Part shown: one piece after another, positions 33,212-41,801 of the stretch
Position numbering within the stretch: position 1 is the first letter of the stretch
Layout of the letters: every line of letters starts with the position of its first letter
Origin: Erysipelotrichaceae bacterium
GTDB lineage: Bacteria; Bacillota_I; Bacilli_A; Erysipelotrichales; Erysipelotrichaceae
Length of the DNA stretch: 55,401 nucleotides
Assembly (NCBI GenBank): GCA_024684175.1
Contig: JAIKXJ010000017.1
Span: 1-55,401, forward strand
Reading direction: 5' to 3'
The notes under the pieces: model-generated
What the model was told of the DNA's origin: nothing
Database searches by the model: none
What the model saw: only the letters and a program-made list of their open reading frames with translations
Translations under genes and position numbers: made by a program

Positions 33212-34516
33212 TTACTGCGCTTTGACTTCCGCGAAACCGAGTTCGTGTCCTTCGTTGAAGTTGCGGGCATTTTCCATCGTCTGAACGGCGATGGCTTGCA
33301 TGGCTTCTCTGGTAAAGAATGCCTGGTGTGAAGTCAGGACCAGCTGCGGGAACATCTGCAGTCTTGCGGTGATCGAGTGCGGAAGCGGTTCGTCGGAACG
33401 GTCGGTATAGACGTTTTCGTCTTCACCTTCGTAGACGTCGAGTGCGACAGCCTGGAACTTGCCGTCTTTTAAGGCGGCGATCAGAGCCTCAACATCGATG
33501 AGCGGTCCTCTGGCCGTATTGACCAGCATGACGCTCTTTTTCATGAGGGAGATCGCATGTTCATCGATCAGGTGGTAAGTTCCGCCTTCGCCCATGATGA
33601 GCGGTGCATGCAAGGAGATCAGGTCGGCCTTGGAAAGCAGTTCTTCCTTGGAGACATAGGTCAGCAGACCTTCCTCTTCCAATTGTTTGTTGGGATAGGC
33701 ATCCCAGCCGATGACCGTCATGCCGTAGCCTTTGGCGATCCTGGCAAAGCATTGACCGATCTTTCCGGTGCCCATGACACCGCAGACTTTGTTATGTAAG
33801 TCGACGCCCAATAAGCCGGAAAGAGCGAAGTTGTTGTCTCTGACCTTGCGGTCTGCCTTATGCAGACGGCGGTTGGCTTCCTGAAGGATGGCCATGGCGT
33901 GTTCGGCGACAGCGTATGGGGAATAAGCCGGAACTCTGGCGACTTTGATGCCATACTCTTTGCAGGCATTCAGGTCGACATTATTGAAGCCGGCACAGCG
34001 CAGAAGGATCAGCTTGATGCCTTCGTTGTGCAAGACATCGATGACCTCTTTCGGTGCTTCGTCGTTGACGAAGATACAGACGGCATCATGTCCTTTTGCC
34101 AAAGTTGCCGTTTCCAGCGTGAGTCTGGATTCCAGATAAGTGATATCGGCGTTGTAGGTGCCCGGTCCTTTTTCATCTGCCAGTTTGGAGAAGAAGATCT
34201 TGTCATAATCTTTCGTTCCGAAGAAGGCGATCTTGAGGATGCCGCTTTCTCTTTCTTCGATACAGTCGGTGCAGACGATCTTTCTTACGCTTTCGGCATC
34301 TTCTTCTTCGTTGATGCCCTCAACAGTGACTTCTAAGACATCGCCTTTCTTGGCACCGAGCGCAAGGATCTGCAGGACATCGGATGCATTGGCATGCTTG
34401 CCGTTGCATGTGATGGAAACTGTGCTTTTGAGTCCGACGCAAAGCTGCGCGATCAAAGCGGCCGGTCTGGCATGGATGCCGATCGGATTTTCTACGGTAC
34501 AGCGAAATTGTTTCAT
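33212..34516 (-). CDS. HPr phosphocarrier domain fused to D-lactate dehydrogenase
   Basis: One frame of 434 residues. Residues 1-88 are an HPr domain: GIHARPA places the phosphorylatable His exactly at 15. Position 46, the regulatory Ser of Bacillota HPr, is Asp (preceded by Ser45). Residues about 94-434 are a complete D-2-hydroxyacid dehydrogenase: GVMGTGKIGQ (NAD-binding), VNTARGPLID (substrate Arg), LDVYEGEDEN and the catalytic His in TSHQAFFT, closest to fermentative D-lactate dehydrogenases. No ATG, GTG or TTG lies at the domain border, so the second half has no start of its own. The ATG at 34516 has a ggaggg site 7 bases upstream. It would join PTS phosphate state to lactate production (inference). 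Confidence 0.92.
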   Translation of the reverse strand: MKQFRCTVENPIGIHARPAALIAQLCVGLKSTVSITCNGKHANASDVLQILALGAKKGDVLEVTVEGINEEEDAESVRKIVCTDCIEERESGILKIAFFGTKDYDKIFFSKLADEKGPGTYNADITYLESRLTLETATLAKGHDAVCIFVNDEAPKEVIDVLHNEGIKLILLRCAGFNNVDLNACKEYGIKVARVPAYSPYAVAEHAMAILQEANRRLHKADRKVRDNNFALSGLLGVDLHNKVCGVMGTGKIGQCFARIAKGYGMTVIGWDAYPNKQLEEEGLLTYVSKEELLSKADLISLHAPLIMGEGGTYHLIDEHAISLMKKSVMLVNTARGPLIDVEALIAALKDGKFQAVALDVYEGEDENVYTDRSDEPLPHSITARLQMFPQLVLTSHQAFFTREAMQAIAVQTMENARNFNEGHELGFAEVKAQ

Positions 34517-34610
34517 ATGATAACCCTCCACTTGTATTTTACCATTGCCGGAGCAGGAAATGGGAAGATAAAAAGCGAATGATGTTGTCTTGTGTAAGGG
34601 CTTTCTATCT

Positions 34611-34616
34611 TATAAT
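34611..34616 (+). promoter_or_regulatory. -10 box of the GlpA-like operon
   Basis: TATAAT at 34611-34616, 7 bases before the ATG at 34624, no ribosome site between. Confidence 0.5.
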
Positions 34617-34623
34617 AAAGTTG

Positions 34624-36048
34624 ATGTTTGATATTATCATAATCGGAGCCGGGATCACCGGTTCCCTGATCGCTCATTCCCTGAGCAAGCTCGATCTGAA
34701 GGTTTTGGTTCTGGAAAAGGAGAATGATGTAGCTGAAGGTGCGACCGGGGCGAATTCCGCCATGGTCCACTCTGGACATGATCCGAAACCGGGCACGATG
34801 AAATGCAGATACAATCTTCTGGGCAATCGCATGTACCCTGAACTTTGCAAGGAACTGCAGGTCTCTTATGTGCCGATCGGCGCTTATGTTGCCGCAGGGG
34901 GAGAAGAAGAGGAAGAAAAGCTGAAGGAACTGATCGCTCAGTGTGAAGAGCGCCATGTCCCTTACGAAGTGCTTGACGGCGATACCGCCAGGAAAAACGA
35001 GCCGAATCTGGCCGACCGCATCAGCAAGGTCCTTTCCTTGCCTACGACTGGCATCGTCACGCCTTGGGAAGTCACTTTTGCCGCAATGGAGGAGGCGATG
35101 CTCAACGGTGTGGAACTTAAGCTCGCTTATGAGGTCAGTTCGATCGAAAAGAAAGAAGATCATTTCCTCATCAACGGCGAGATCGCCAGCAAGGTCGTCA
35201 TCAACTGTGCCGGAGCGCATTGCGATGAGATCACTTCGATGTTGAGAGAAAGCCCGTATAAGGTGATCGCGAGAAAGGGCGAATACTTCGTTCTGGATCA
35301 TCTCAACGGCAGTTTCGTCAATCACGTCATCTATCCGGTACCGGGTGCCAAAGGAAAAGGTGTCCTGGCGGTCCCGACCGTCCACGGAAACGTACTTTTG
35401 GGCCCCAATTCCGATGACTGCGAAGATGCGGAGGACGATTCCACCGGACAAGGCCTCGACTATATCCGTTCGCAGATCGGCAGAACGGTGAAAAACATCC
35501 CGTATCACAAAATGATCCATACGTTTGCGGGACTTCGTCCGCATATCGATCTCAGGGATTTCTATATCAAAGAAGATGATCAGATCGAAAACTTCATCCA
35601 TGTCGCGGGCATCGAATCGCCGGGTCTTTCGGCCGCACCGGCCATTGCCAAGGAGGTCGTGGAATCCATCCTGATGCCGAAATTCATCGGCTGCAAGGTC
35701 AAGGAAAATTATGTCCGCCGGAAGCCGTTCATCGACATGAACAAGATGAGCGGGGAACAGATCGAAGAACTCATTCAAAAAGATCCCGATTTCGGCAAGA
35801 TCATCTGCCGCTGTGAAAAGATCTCGATGGGTCAGATCAAAGATGTCATCGCCCGCAAGTGCGGTGCGACGACCATCAAAGGCGTCAAGATGCGCTGCCG
35901 TCCGGGCATGGGAAGATGTCAGGGAGGTTTCTGCGAGCCTGAGGTCCTGAAGATCCTGGCTGAAATGTTGAATATGGACAAACAAGACATCTGTCTTGAC
36001 CGGCCGGGTTCCAATGTCCTGGTCGCAGAGGCAAAGGAGGATCTGTGA
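34624..36048 (+). CDS. FAD-dependent glycerol-3-phosphate dehydrogenase-like protein (GlpA type) with BFD iron-sulfur domain
   Basis: The 474-residue protein has an FAD site at the start (FDIIIIGAGITGSLIA), a DAO oxidoreductase domain to about 380, and a C-terminal BFD-like [2Fe-2S] domain with Cys ligands in ICRCEKIS and CRPGMGRCQGGFC. The family oxidises glycerol 3-phosphate or related hydroxy acids. With the next two genes it forms a trio widespread in Bacillota (COG0579-COG0446-DUF1667). The ATG at 34624 is chosen because it begins the FAD motif and the -10 at 34611 lies just before it; upstream in-frame codons fall within the promoter. Confidence 0.88.
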   Translation: MFDIIIIGAGITGSLIAHSLSKLDLKVLVLEKENDVAEGATGANSAMVHSGHDPKPGTMKCRYNLLGNRMYPELCKELQVSYVPIGAYVAAGGEEEEEKLKELIAQCEERHVPYEVLDGDTARKNEPNLADRISKVLSLPTTGIVTPWEVTFAAMEEAMLNGVELKLAYEVSSIEKKEDHFLINGEIASKVVINCAGAHCDEITSMLRESPYKVIARKGEYFVLDHLNGSFVNHVIYPVPGAKGKGVLAVPTVHGNVLLGPNSDDCEDAEDDSTGQGLDYIRSQIGRTVKNIPYHKMIHTFAGLRPHIDLRDFYIKEDDQIENFIHVAGIESPGLSAAPAIAKEVVESILMPKFIGCKVKENYVRRKPFIDMNKMSGEQIEELIQKDPDFGKIICRCEKISMGQIKDVIARKCGATTIKGVKMRCRPGMGRCQGGFCEPEVLKILAEMLNMDKQDICLDRPGSNVLVAEAKEDL

Positions 36049-37283
36049 TGGAACGGCATCAGTTGGTCATCGTCGGCGCAGGTTCTGCCGGCATCGCCGC
36101 TGCCTTAGGCGCCTATGAAAACGGTCTGGAGGACATCCTGCTGATCGAAAGGGAAAGCGAATACGGCGGCATCCTTCAGCAGTGTATCCATAACGGTTTC
36201 GGTCTGCATACGTTCAATGAGGAACTTTCCGGTCCGGCCTATGCGGAACGCTATTTCGATTTGATCAAAGACAATGAGTGTATCTCGTTTCTCTACGATG
36301 CGGCAGTCACTTCGATACGGGGAAAGACCCTGACGGTGCAATGTCCTCAAGGCCTGAAGCATATCGAGGCGGATGCCATCGTCATCTCCACCGGCTGCAG
36401 AGAGCGTCCGGCCGGAGCGATCGGCATGAAAGGCAACCGCTGCGAAGGCGTCTATACCGCCGGCACGGCACAGAAATATCTCAATAAGGAAGGCTATCTT
36501 GTCGGAAAGAACGTCTTCATCCTGGGTTCGGGCGATATCGGCCTGATCATGGCCAGAAGGATGACGCTGGAAGGTGCCAGGGTCATCGGCGTGGCTGAAC
36601 TGCAGCCGTATTCCAACGGTCTGGCCAGGAATATCAAACAATGTCTGGAAGATTTCGACATCCCGCTTTATCTTTCCCATACCGTGGAAGCGGTCCACGG
36701 GAAAGCGAGACTGGAGTCGATCACGCTGATCGAAGTGGACGAAAAATTGCGGAAGATCGAGGGTTCGGAAAAAGAGATCCCTTGTGACTGTCTGCTTCTT
36801 TCCGTCGGTCTCATCCCGGAAAATACCTTGATCGAAGAACTGGGCGTGAAACTCGATCCGCGTACCAAAGGTGCGGTCGTCGATGACAACTACATGACTT
36901 CCCTTGAAGGGATCTTTGCCTGCGGCAATGCCCTGCATGTCCATGATCTGGTCGACTATGTTTCGCAAGAAGGCAAGAAAGCCGGTCGTGCGGCGGCAAA
37001 CTACGTCTTAGGCATGGCCAATGACGAAGAGTCAATACGCAATCTCGTCAGCAACGGCGTTTCCTATATGGTCCCGCAGTCTTTCCATAAGGGAAGAGAT
37101 CTCGAGTTCATGTTCAGGGTCAACCGGGTCTATAAGGAATCTTATATCCATGTCTACGGTAACGGGCTGGACAAGAGGATCAAAAAGCTCGGCATCGTTC
37201 CGAGCGAGATGCAGAAGGTCTTGCTGAAGAAAGAAGAACTCAAGGATCTGGAAGGAGAACTTCATTGGGAGGTGGTCGAATGA
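36048..37283 (+). CDS. FAD/NAD-dependent oxidoreductase partner of the GlpA-like protein
   Basis: The 411-residue pyridine nucleotide-disulfide-type oxidoreductase has an FAD site LVIVGAGSAGIAAALGA at the start and an NAD site VFILGSGDIGLIMARRM near 165. The second FAD motif GIFACGNALHVHDLVD is near 290. No redox-active CxxxxC pair is visible, so it probably passes electrons between NAD and the iron-sulfur partner. The ATG at 36048 is preferred over the GTG at 36045 because aaaggagg ends at about 36041. It overlaps the gene before by 1 base and the next by 4. Confidence 0.88.
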   Translation: MERHQLVIVGAGSAGIAAALGAYENGLEDILLIERESEYGGILQQCIHNGFGLHTFNEELSGPAYAERYFDLIKDNECISFLYDAAVTSIRGKTLTVQCPQGLKHIEADAIVISTGCRERPAGAIGMKGNRCEGVYTAGTAQKYLNKEGYLVGKNVFILGSGDIGLIMARRMTLEGARVIGVAELQPYSNGLARNIKQCLEDFDIPLYLSHTVEAVHGKARLESITLIEVDEKLRKIEGSEKEIPCDCLLLSVGLIPENTLIEELGVKLDPRTKGAVVDDNYMTSLEGIFACGNALHVHDLVDYVSQEGKKAGRAAANYVLGMANDEESIRNLVSNGVSYMVPQSFHKGRDLEFMFRVNRVYKESYIHVYGNGLDKRIKKLGIVPSEMQKVLLKKEELKDLEGELHWEVVE

Positions 37284-37630
37284 AACTGATCTGTATCAAC
37301 TGCCCGCGGGGCTGTCATCTTGAAGCGGAACTCGACGGCGATAAGATCAAAGTGACCGGCAACGCCTGCCCGCGAGGTTATACTTATGCATATAACGAGA
37401 TGACCGATCCTCAGCGTACGCTGACTTCCACCGTCAAGGTGGAATCACAGGATCAGTGCCGCTTGCCTGTCATCTCTTCTTCTCCGCTTCCCAAGGGGAG
37501 GATCATGGATGTCATGAAAGAACTCAAAGGCGTGAAAACAAAAGCGCCGGTGAAAATGGGCGATGTGATCGTTTCCGATGTCCTGGGACTAGGCGTCGAT
37601 ATCATCGCTTCCAAAAGTATTGCGAAATGA
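37280..37630 (+). CDS. DUF1667 cysteine-rich protein of the GlpA-like trio
   Basis: The 116-residue cytoplasmic protein starts with CINCPRGCHLEAE and GNACPRGYTYA. Four Cys in this pattern are the DUF1667 hallmark and probably bind an iron-sulfur cluster or metal. The C-terminal half holds VKVESQDQCRLPVISSSPLPK. It is the third member of the conserved redox trio and overlaps the genes on either side by 4 bases. The start at 37280 matches the ATGA junction; an ATG-like codon upstream would lie inside the previous gene. Confidence 0.9.
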   Translation: MKLICINCPRGCHLEAELDGDKIKVTGNACPRGYTYAYNEMTDPQRTLTSTVKVESQDQCRLPVISSSPLPKGRIMDVMKELKGVKTKAPVKMGDVIVSDVLGLGVDIIASKSIAK

Positions 37631-38151
37631 AAAAACTGCTTTCGTTGTTTCTGATCCCGCTGCTTCTTTGCGGCTGCACGGTCGAGAGAGAAGATCATTA
37701 TATCTTCTCTTTTGGTGATTACACGGTCGCGCCGGGTTATGACGATGCCGATTATCTCAGGCTGATCTTCGACCTGGATCTGCCCGAGACGTTAGGAGCC
37801 AATGAGACCCTGGAGAAAAAAGAACTGAATTTCTGGGGCGATTATCTGGCGGATGTGGATCTGAGCAACGACAGCAAGAAAACGATCCCGATCGGGGAAG
37901 CCAAGGTCACAAGATTCATCTTATACCTGGCGAATTTCCCGGATGCGGTCTATCGGATCGACGGGCAGGAACTGAGTTCTTCGGTCAAAGAGAACTGCGA
38001 GAAATTTTCGGGAGAATACATCGAGCGCAACGGCTATGCCTGCGTATTCGGCAAGAAGTCCGGCAAAAAGAAAAATGTCGTCATCCTGTACGGCGACCTC
38101 TTTGCGATCGACCAGGATGCATTGGACCATGTCGAGATCTACGTTGAATGA
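37627..38151 (+). CDS. Small lipoprotein, unknown function
   Basis: The 174-residue protein starts MKKLLSLFLIPLLLCGCT, a clear lipoprotein signal with lipobox LCGC (lipidated Cys17). The mature part is acidic, with VTRFILYLANFPDAVYRIDG and a basic KKSGKKK stretch near the C-terminus. I recognise no domain. Its ATG overlaps the DUF1667 stop (ATGA), and the glycerate kinase gene starts 23 bases before its end, so it is transcribed within the redox/glycerate operon. Confidence 0.75.
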   Translation: MKKLLSLFLIPLLLCGCTVEREDHYIFSFGDYTVAPGYDDADYLRLIFDLDLPETLGANETLEKKELNFWGDYLADVDLSNDSKKTIPIGEAKVTRFILYLANFPDAVYRIDGQELSSSVKENCEKFSGEYIERNGYACVFGKKSGKKKNVVILYGDLFAIDQDALDHVEIYVE

Positions 38152-39370
38152 TGCGAAGCAGATCGCTTTGAATGCAGTCGCTTCCTGTCTTCCCGAAGAA
38201 GGCGTGAAGAAAGCTCTGAAGGATCTGCAAATCGATAAGGATGTCTATCTGCTTGCGGTCGGCAAGGCGGCTTTTTCCATGGCCAAGGCGGCGAGCGAAG
38301 CCGTAAAGATCAAAGAAGGCATCGTGATCACCAAGTACGGCCATGTCGGCGGACAGATCGAACAAGTGCGCTGTTTTGAGGCCGGTCATCCGCTGGTCGA
38401 CGAGAATTCGGTCAGGGCGACCGAAGAGGCGATCCGGATGTGTTCTTCTTTAGGGAAAGAAGACGTCGTCCTGTTCCTGTTATCGGGCGGGGCGAGTGCC
38501 TTGTTTGAAAGTCCGCTGATCCCTTTGAAACAGCTGCAGGAGCTCAACCGGCTCTTTCTGAAGGAAGCATTGGATATCGTTTCCATCAACACCATCCGCA
38601 AGAAACTGTCCAAGGTTAAAGGCGGCCGTTTCGCCGACCTGTGCCGACCGGCAAAGGTCTATTCGATCATCCTTTCGGATGTGCTTTCCGACCGTCTCGA
38701 TTCGATCGGTTCGGGTCCGACGGCGAAAGATGAAACGAGCAGCGAAGATGCGCTCAGGATCCTGGATGAGAAAGGGATAGGCATTTCCGAGGAGATACGA
38801 AGGATCATATCGGATCATAAGTCCGGAGAAGCGGACAATTGCGAAAACATCATCATCGGTTCGGTGAAGATCCTGGCGAAGCAGGCGATGAAGGAGGCTT
38901 CATCCCTGGGCTATAAGCCGATCCTGATCGATGATCAGATCGATATCGAGGCAAGAGATGCGGGAGAACTTCTTTTTGAACAGATCCTCGCTCATCTTGG
39001 TGAGAAAGAGGATCTTGCCCTGATCCTGGCCGGAGAGACGCTCGTCCATGTCAAAGGCAAGGGCTTGGGCGGCAGAAATCAGGAGCTGGTCTTTTCCCAG
39101 ATGAAGAACATCTCCGGGATGGAAGGTGTCTGCATCCTCTCGATCGGCTCGGATGGTACGGACGGTCCGACCGATGCCGCAGGCGGGATCATCGACGCTT
39201 CTTCGTATGAAAAGTTTCTGAAAGTCGGCGGTGATTTCGAACAGGTACTGAAGGACAACGATACCTATCACGGTCTGAAGATGATCGATTCTTTGATCAT
39301 CACAGGTCCGACCGGTACGAATGTCAACGACCTGACGCTGGCGCTGATCGCCCGTATGGATAAATTGTAA
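38129..39370 (+). CDS. Glycerate 2-kinase (MOFRL/GckA family)
   Basis: The 413-residue cytoplasmic kinase phosphorylates D-glycerate to 2-phosphoglycerate. The N-terminal part has AVGKAAFSMAKAA, the middle LLSGGASALFE, and VYSIILSDVLSDRLDSIGSGPT. The MOFRL C-terminal part has LAGETLVHVKGKGLGGRNQEL and SIGSDGTDGPTDAAGG. The ATG at 38129 overlaps the lipoprotein gene by 23 bases; the ribosome site is weak, and TTG at 38144 is an alternative. Together with the redox trio it suggests use of glycerol- or glycerate-like three-carbon compounds, feeding GpmI/enolase (inference). Confidence 0.9.
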   Translation: MSRSTLNDAKQIALNAVASCLPEEGVKKALKDLQIDKDVYLLAVGKAAFSMAKAASEAVKIKEGIVITKYGHVGGQIEQVRCFEAGHPLVDENSVRATEEAIRMCSSLGKEDVVLFLLSGGASALFESPLIPLKQLQELNRLFLKEALDIVSINTIRKKLSKVKGGRFADLCRPAKVYSIILSDVLSDRLDSIGSGPTAKDETSSEDALRILDEKGIGISEEIRRIISDHKSGEADNCENIIIGSVKILAKQAMKEASSLGYKPILIDDQIDIEARDAGELLFEQILAHLGEKEDLALILAGETLVHVKGKGLGGRNQELVFSQMKNISGMEGVCILSIGSDGTDGPTDAAGGIIDASSYEKFLKVGGDFEQVLKDNDTYHGLKMIDSLIITGPTGTNVNDLTLALIARMDKL

Positions 39371-39378
39371 TATCGGTG

Positions 39379-39400
39379 AAATCTCCTGCGGGAGATTTTT
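39379..39400 (+). terminator. Terminator of the GlpA-like/glycerate kinase operon
   Basis: Arms aaatctcc (39379-39386) and ggagattt (39391-39398), loop tgcg, then T. The yjjI -10 TATGAT follows at 39403-39408. Confidence 0.75.
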
Positions 39401-39402
39401 GT

Positions 39403-39408
39403 TATGAT
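39403..39408 (+). promoter_or_regulatory. -10 box of yjjI-yjjW
   Basis: TATGAT at 39403-39408, 25 bases before the ATG at 39434, with an agaggaaag ribosome site between. Confidence 0.5.
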
Positions 39409-39433
39409 AGTCTTGAACAGAGAGGAAAGAACC

Positions 39434-40957
39434 ATGAGCGCATCTGAAGAAATGAAACAGCAGATACAGAAGATCATGAAAGATAAGAAGCTGACCTACT
39501 GGCAGCGGACCGATGCTTTGGCGAGGTATGCCGAAGATCTTCTCGATTATCCCGAAGGGACACCGGAAGAGTTTTATGAACTCACGGAAAGCCGGGAGAT
39601 CTCCGATCTTCACGAGGGGCACGGGCCCTGGTCGGCACGTTATATTCTGCCCGATTATGAAAAGTTTTTGAAGGAGGGATCTTCCTTCTTGCGTCTGAAG
39701 GCGCCGACAGATCTGTTTGAAGCACTGAATTCCCTGCTGATCTTCTACCACAATGCCCATGCCCTGGACCGTTTTCCGGTCTTCTTGGGCAGATTCGATG
39801 TCTTGCTGGAAGACTTCGTGAAGAAAGAAAAGCGGGAAGATGCCAGGAAGATGCTGGAGTGGTTCCTCATCAGCATCGACCGGACGATGTCCGACAGTTT
39901 CGTGCAGGCCAACATAGGACCGGAAGCATCTCTCACTGGTGAGCTGATCCTCGAACTGCTGCCGAAACTGCAGAACATCACGCCGAACCTGTCTTTGCGC
40001 TATGACCCGGACATCACACCGGATGATTTTGCCAGGAAAGCCCTCGACTGTGCACTGCGCTGTGCCAATCCGGCGTTTGCCTATGACCGTTTCTATAAAG
40101 AAAAGGTCGGCGAAGACTACGGTCTTGCCTCCTGCTACAACGGCCTTCTGATCGGCGGCGGAGCATTCACTTTGACCAGGCTGAGACTGGGGACGATCTC
40201 CGAACATTGCAAGGATTCAAAAGATTTCTTTGAAAACAGACTGCCGTTATGTGTGGACACGCAATTGAAGTTCATGGACGCCAAGATCAACAGCATCGTC
40301 AATGACCGGGCGTTCTTTGAAAGTGACTGGATGGTCAAAGAAGGTTTCGTCCATCCCGACCGCTTCGTGGGACTTTTCGGTCTCGTCGGTCTTTGCGAAT
40401 GTGTCAACAACCTGATGACAAAAGATGGCAAGAGCGGACGTATGGGCCATGACCGGGAAGCGGACGAACTTGGCGTGAAGATCCTGCAGACTATCGAAAA
40501 AAGCGTCAATGAACATTACTGTCCGTATTCTTACAATCATCGTTTCGTCATGCACTCGCAAGTCGGGGCGGATGACGATGAAGGCAATTCGGCCGGCACG
40601 CGTATCGCGTACGGCGATGAGCCGGAACTCTACGAGCATCTGAAAAACTGCGGTCTCTATCATCATTTCTTCCCGTCGGGCGTCGGCGATATCTTCCCGT
40701 TCGACGAGACGGCTTTCCGCAATCTGGATGCCTTATTGGACATCTTCAAAGGCGGTTTCAAAGTCGGAGTCAAATATATGTCGACGTATCTGGGAAGCGG
40801 AGATCTGATCCGGGTGACCGGTTATCTGATGAAACGTTCGGAAGTGGAGAAACTGAAGAATGGGGAAGCCGTTGCCAACGATTCGGCAGCCCTGGTCCTG
40901 GGCAAGTCACCGGAAAGACATATGAACGAGAAAAAAGTCAGGAGCTTCGATGCATAA
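39434..40957 (+). CDS. yjjI: YjjI-family glycyl-radical enzyme
   Basis: The 507-residue cytoplasmic protein carries the glycyl-radical loop IRVTGYLMK (radical Gly about residue 463) close to the C-terminus, and a central SCYNGLLIGGGAFTL segment with the likely thiyl Cys. It is shorter than pyruvate formate-lyase, as expected for YjjI. The next gene encodes its radical-SAM activase. The reaction of YjjI is not established. In Escherichia coli yjjI-yjjW sit next to the deo operon; here deoC is 35 kb away. The protein must work without oxygen. The ATG at 39434 is chosen by its agaggaaaga site. Confidence 0.92.
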   Translation: MSASEEMKQQIQKIMKDKKLTYWQRTDALARYAEDLLDYPEGTPEEFYELTESREISDLHEGHGPWSARYILPDYEKFLKEGSSFLRLKAPTDLFEALNSLLIFYHNAHALDRFPVFLGRFDVLLEDFVKKEKREDARKMLEWFLISIDRTMSDSFVQANIGPEASLTGELILELLPKLQNITPNLSLRYDPDITPDDFARKALDCALRCANPAFAYDRFYKEKVGEDYGLASCYNGLLIGGGAFTLTRLRLGTISEHCKDSKDFFENRLPLCVDTQLKFMDAKINSIVNDRAFFESDWMVKEGFVHPDRFVGLFGLVGLCECVNNLMTKDGKSGRMGHDREADELGVKILQTIEKSVNEHYCPYSYNHRFVMHSQVGADDDEGNSAGTRIAYGDEPELYEHLKNCGLYHHFFPSGVGDIFPFDETAFRNLDALLDIFKGGFKVGVKYMSTYLGSGDLIRVTGYLMKRSEVEKLKNGEAVANDSAALVLGKSPERHMNEKKVRSFDA

Positions 40958-41792
40958 AGCTCCAGTCAACAAGATCATCCGTTCTTCGATCGTTGACGGT
41001 CCGGGAAACCGGGCGGCGGTCTTCTTTCAGTCCTGCAATTTCAACTGCCGCTACTGTCACAATCCGGAGACGATCCATCTGTGCATCCATTGCGGAAAAT
41101 GCGTAAAGAGCTGTCCGGCAGGGGCTTTGCGGATGGAAGAGGGAAAAGTCGTCTGGGACAAGGATAAATGCGTGAGCTGCGATACCTGCATCAAGGTCTG
41201 TCCCAATGACGCTTCACCGAAGGTCACCTACATGTCGGCGGAACAGATCTGGGAACAGATCAAAGAGGATCTGCCCTTCATTCGCGGGATCACGGTCTCT
41301 GGCGGAGAATGTACATTGCAAAGAGATACGGTCGTCGAACTGTTCAGGCTGGCAAAACAAAGCGGTCTGACGGCGCTGCTGGATTCCAACGGATCCTATG
41401 ATTTTCAAAACGATCCGGAACTTCTGGAAGTGTCCGACGGCGTGATGCTGGATGTCAAGGCGGATTGCGAAGAACGCCATCGCTGGCTGACCGGCCAAGG
41501 TATCGACCGGGTCTTGTTCAATCTGAATTATCTGGCGAAGATGAACAAACTTGAAGAAGTGCGCACCGTCTGCATCCCCGATGCACTGGAAAACGAAAAG
41601 ACCGTTTCAAAGGTCGCGGAGATCCTCTCACCTTATCTGAAAGAAAGAGATATCCGCTATAAGCTGATCAAATACCGTCATTTCGGTGTCCGGGAACAAT
41701 ATCAGGACTTCCGGCAGCCGGATGAGGAATATATGGAACAATTGAAGAAACTTGCTCTGGAAAAGGGTTTCAGGAACATCGTGATCATTTAA
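40950..41792 (+). CDS. yjjW: YjjW glycyl-radical enzyme activase (radical SAM)
   Basis: The 280-residue protein has the radical-SAM motif CNFNCRYC (Cys29, 33 and 36) after SSIVDGPGNRAAVFFQ. An inserted ferredoxin part with two CxxCxxCxxxCP sites (CIHCGKCVKSCP and CVSCDTCIKVCP) and GITVSGGECTLQ follow. It uses S-adenosylmethionine and an iron-sulfur cluster to place the radical on Gly of YjjI. The start overlaps the yjjI end by 8 bases, so the pair is made together. Confidence 0.94.
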   Translation: MHKAPVNKIIRSSIVDGPGNRAAVFFQSCNFNCRYCHNPETIHLCIHCGKCVKSCPAGALRMEEGKVVWDKDKCVSCDTCIKVCPNDASPKVTYMSAEQIWEQIKEDLPFIRGITVSGGECTLQRDTVVELFRLAKQSGLTALLDSNGSYDFQNDPELLEVSDGVMLDVKADCEERHRWLTGQGIDRVLFNLNYLAKMNKLEEVRTVCIPDALENEKTVSKVAEILSPYLKERDIRYKLIKYRHFGVREQYQDFRQPDEEYMEQLKKLALEKGFRNIVII

Positions 41793-41801
41793 GGAGGAAC
41801 T

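Noticed and set aside
33212..34516. The HPr-dehydrogenase fusion as two genes merged by a sequencing error
   Set aside because: The frame is continuous, both domains are complete, only one ribosome site exists (before HPr), and no start codon lies near the domain border.
34513..35985. A 490-codon open frame on the minus strand opposite the GlpA-like gene
   Set aside because: It is the antisense of a conserved FAD enzyme and starts with no ribosome site. Long antisense frames recur here (also at 15745-16563, 38900-40207 and 51740-52654) because the codon bias of these genes leaves few stops on the other strand.
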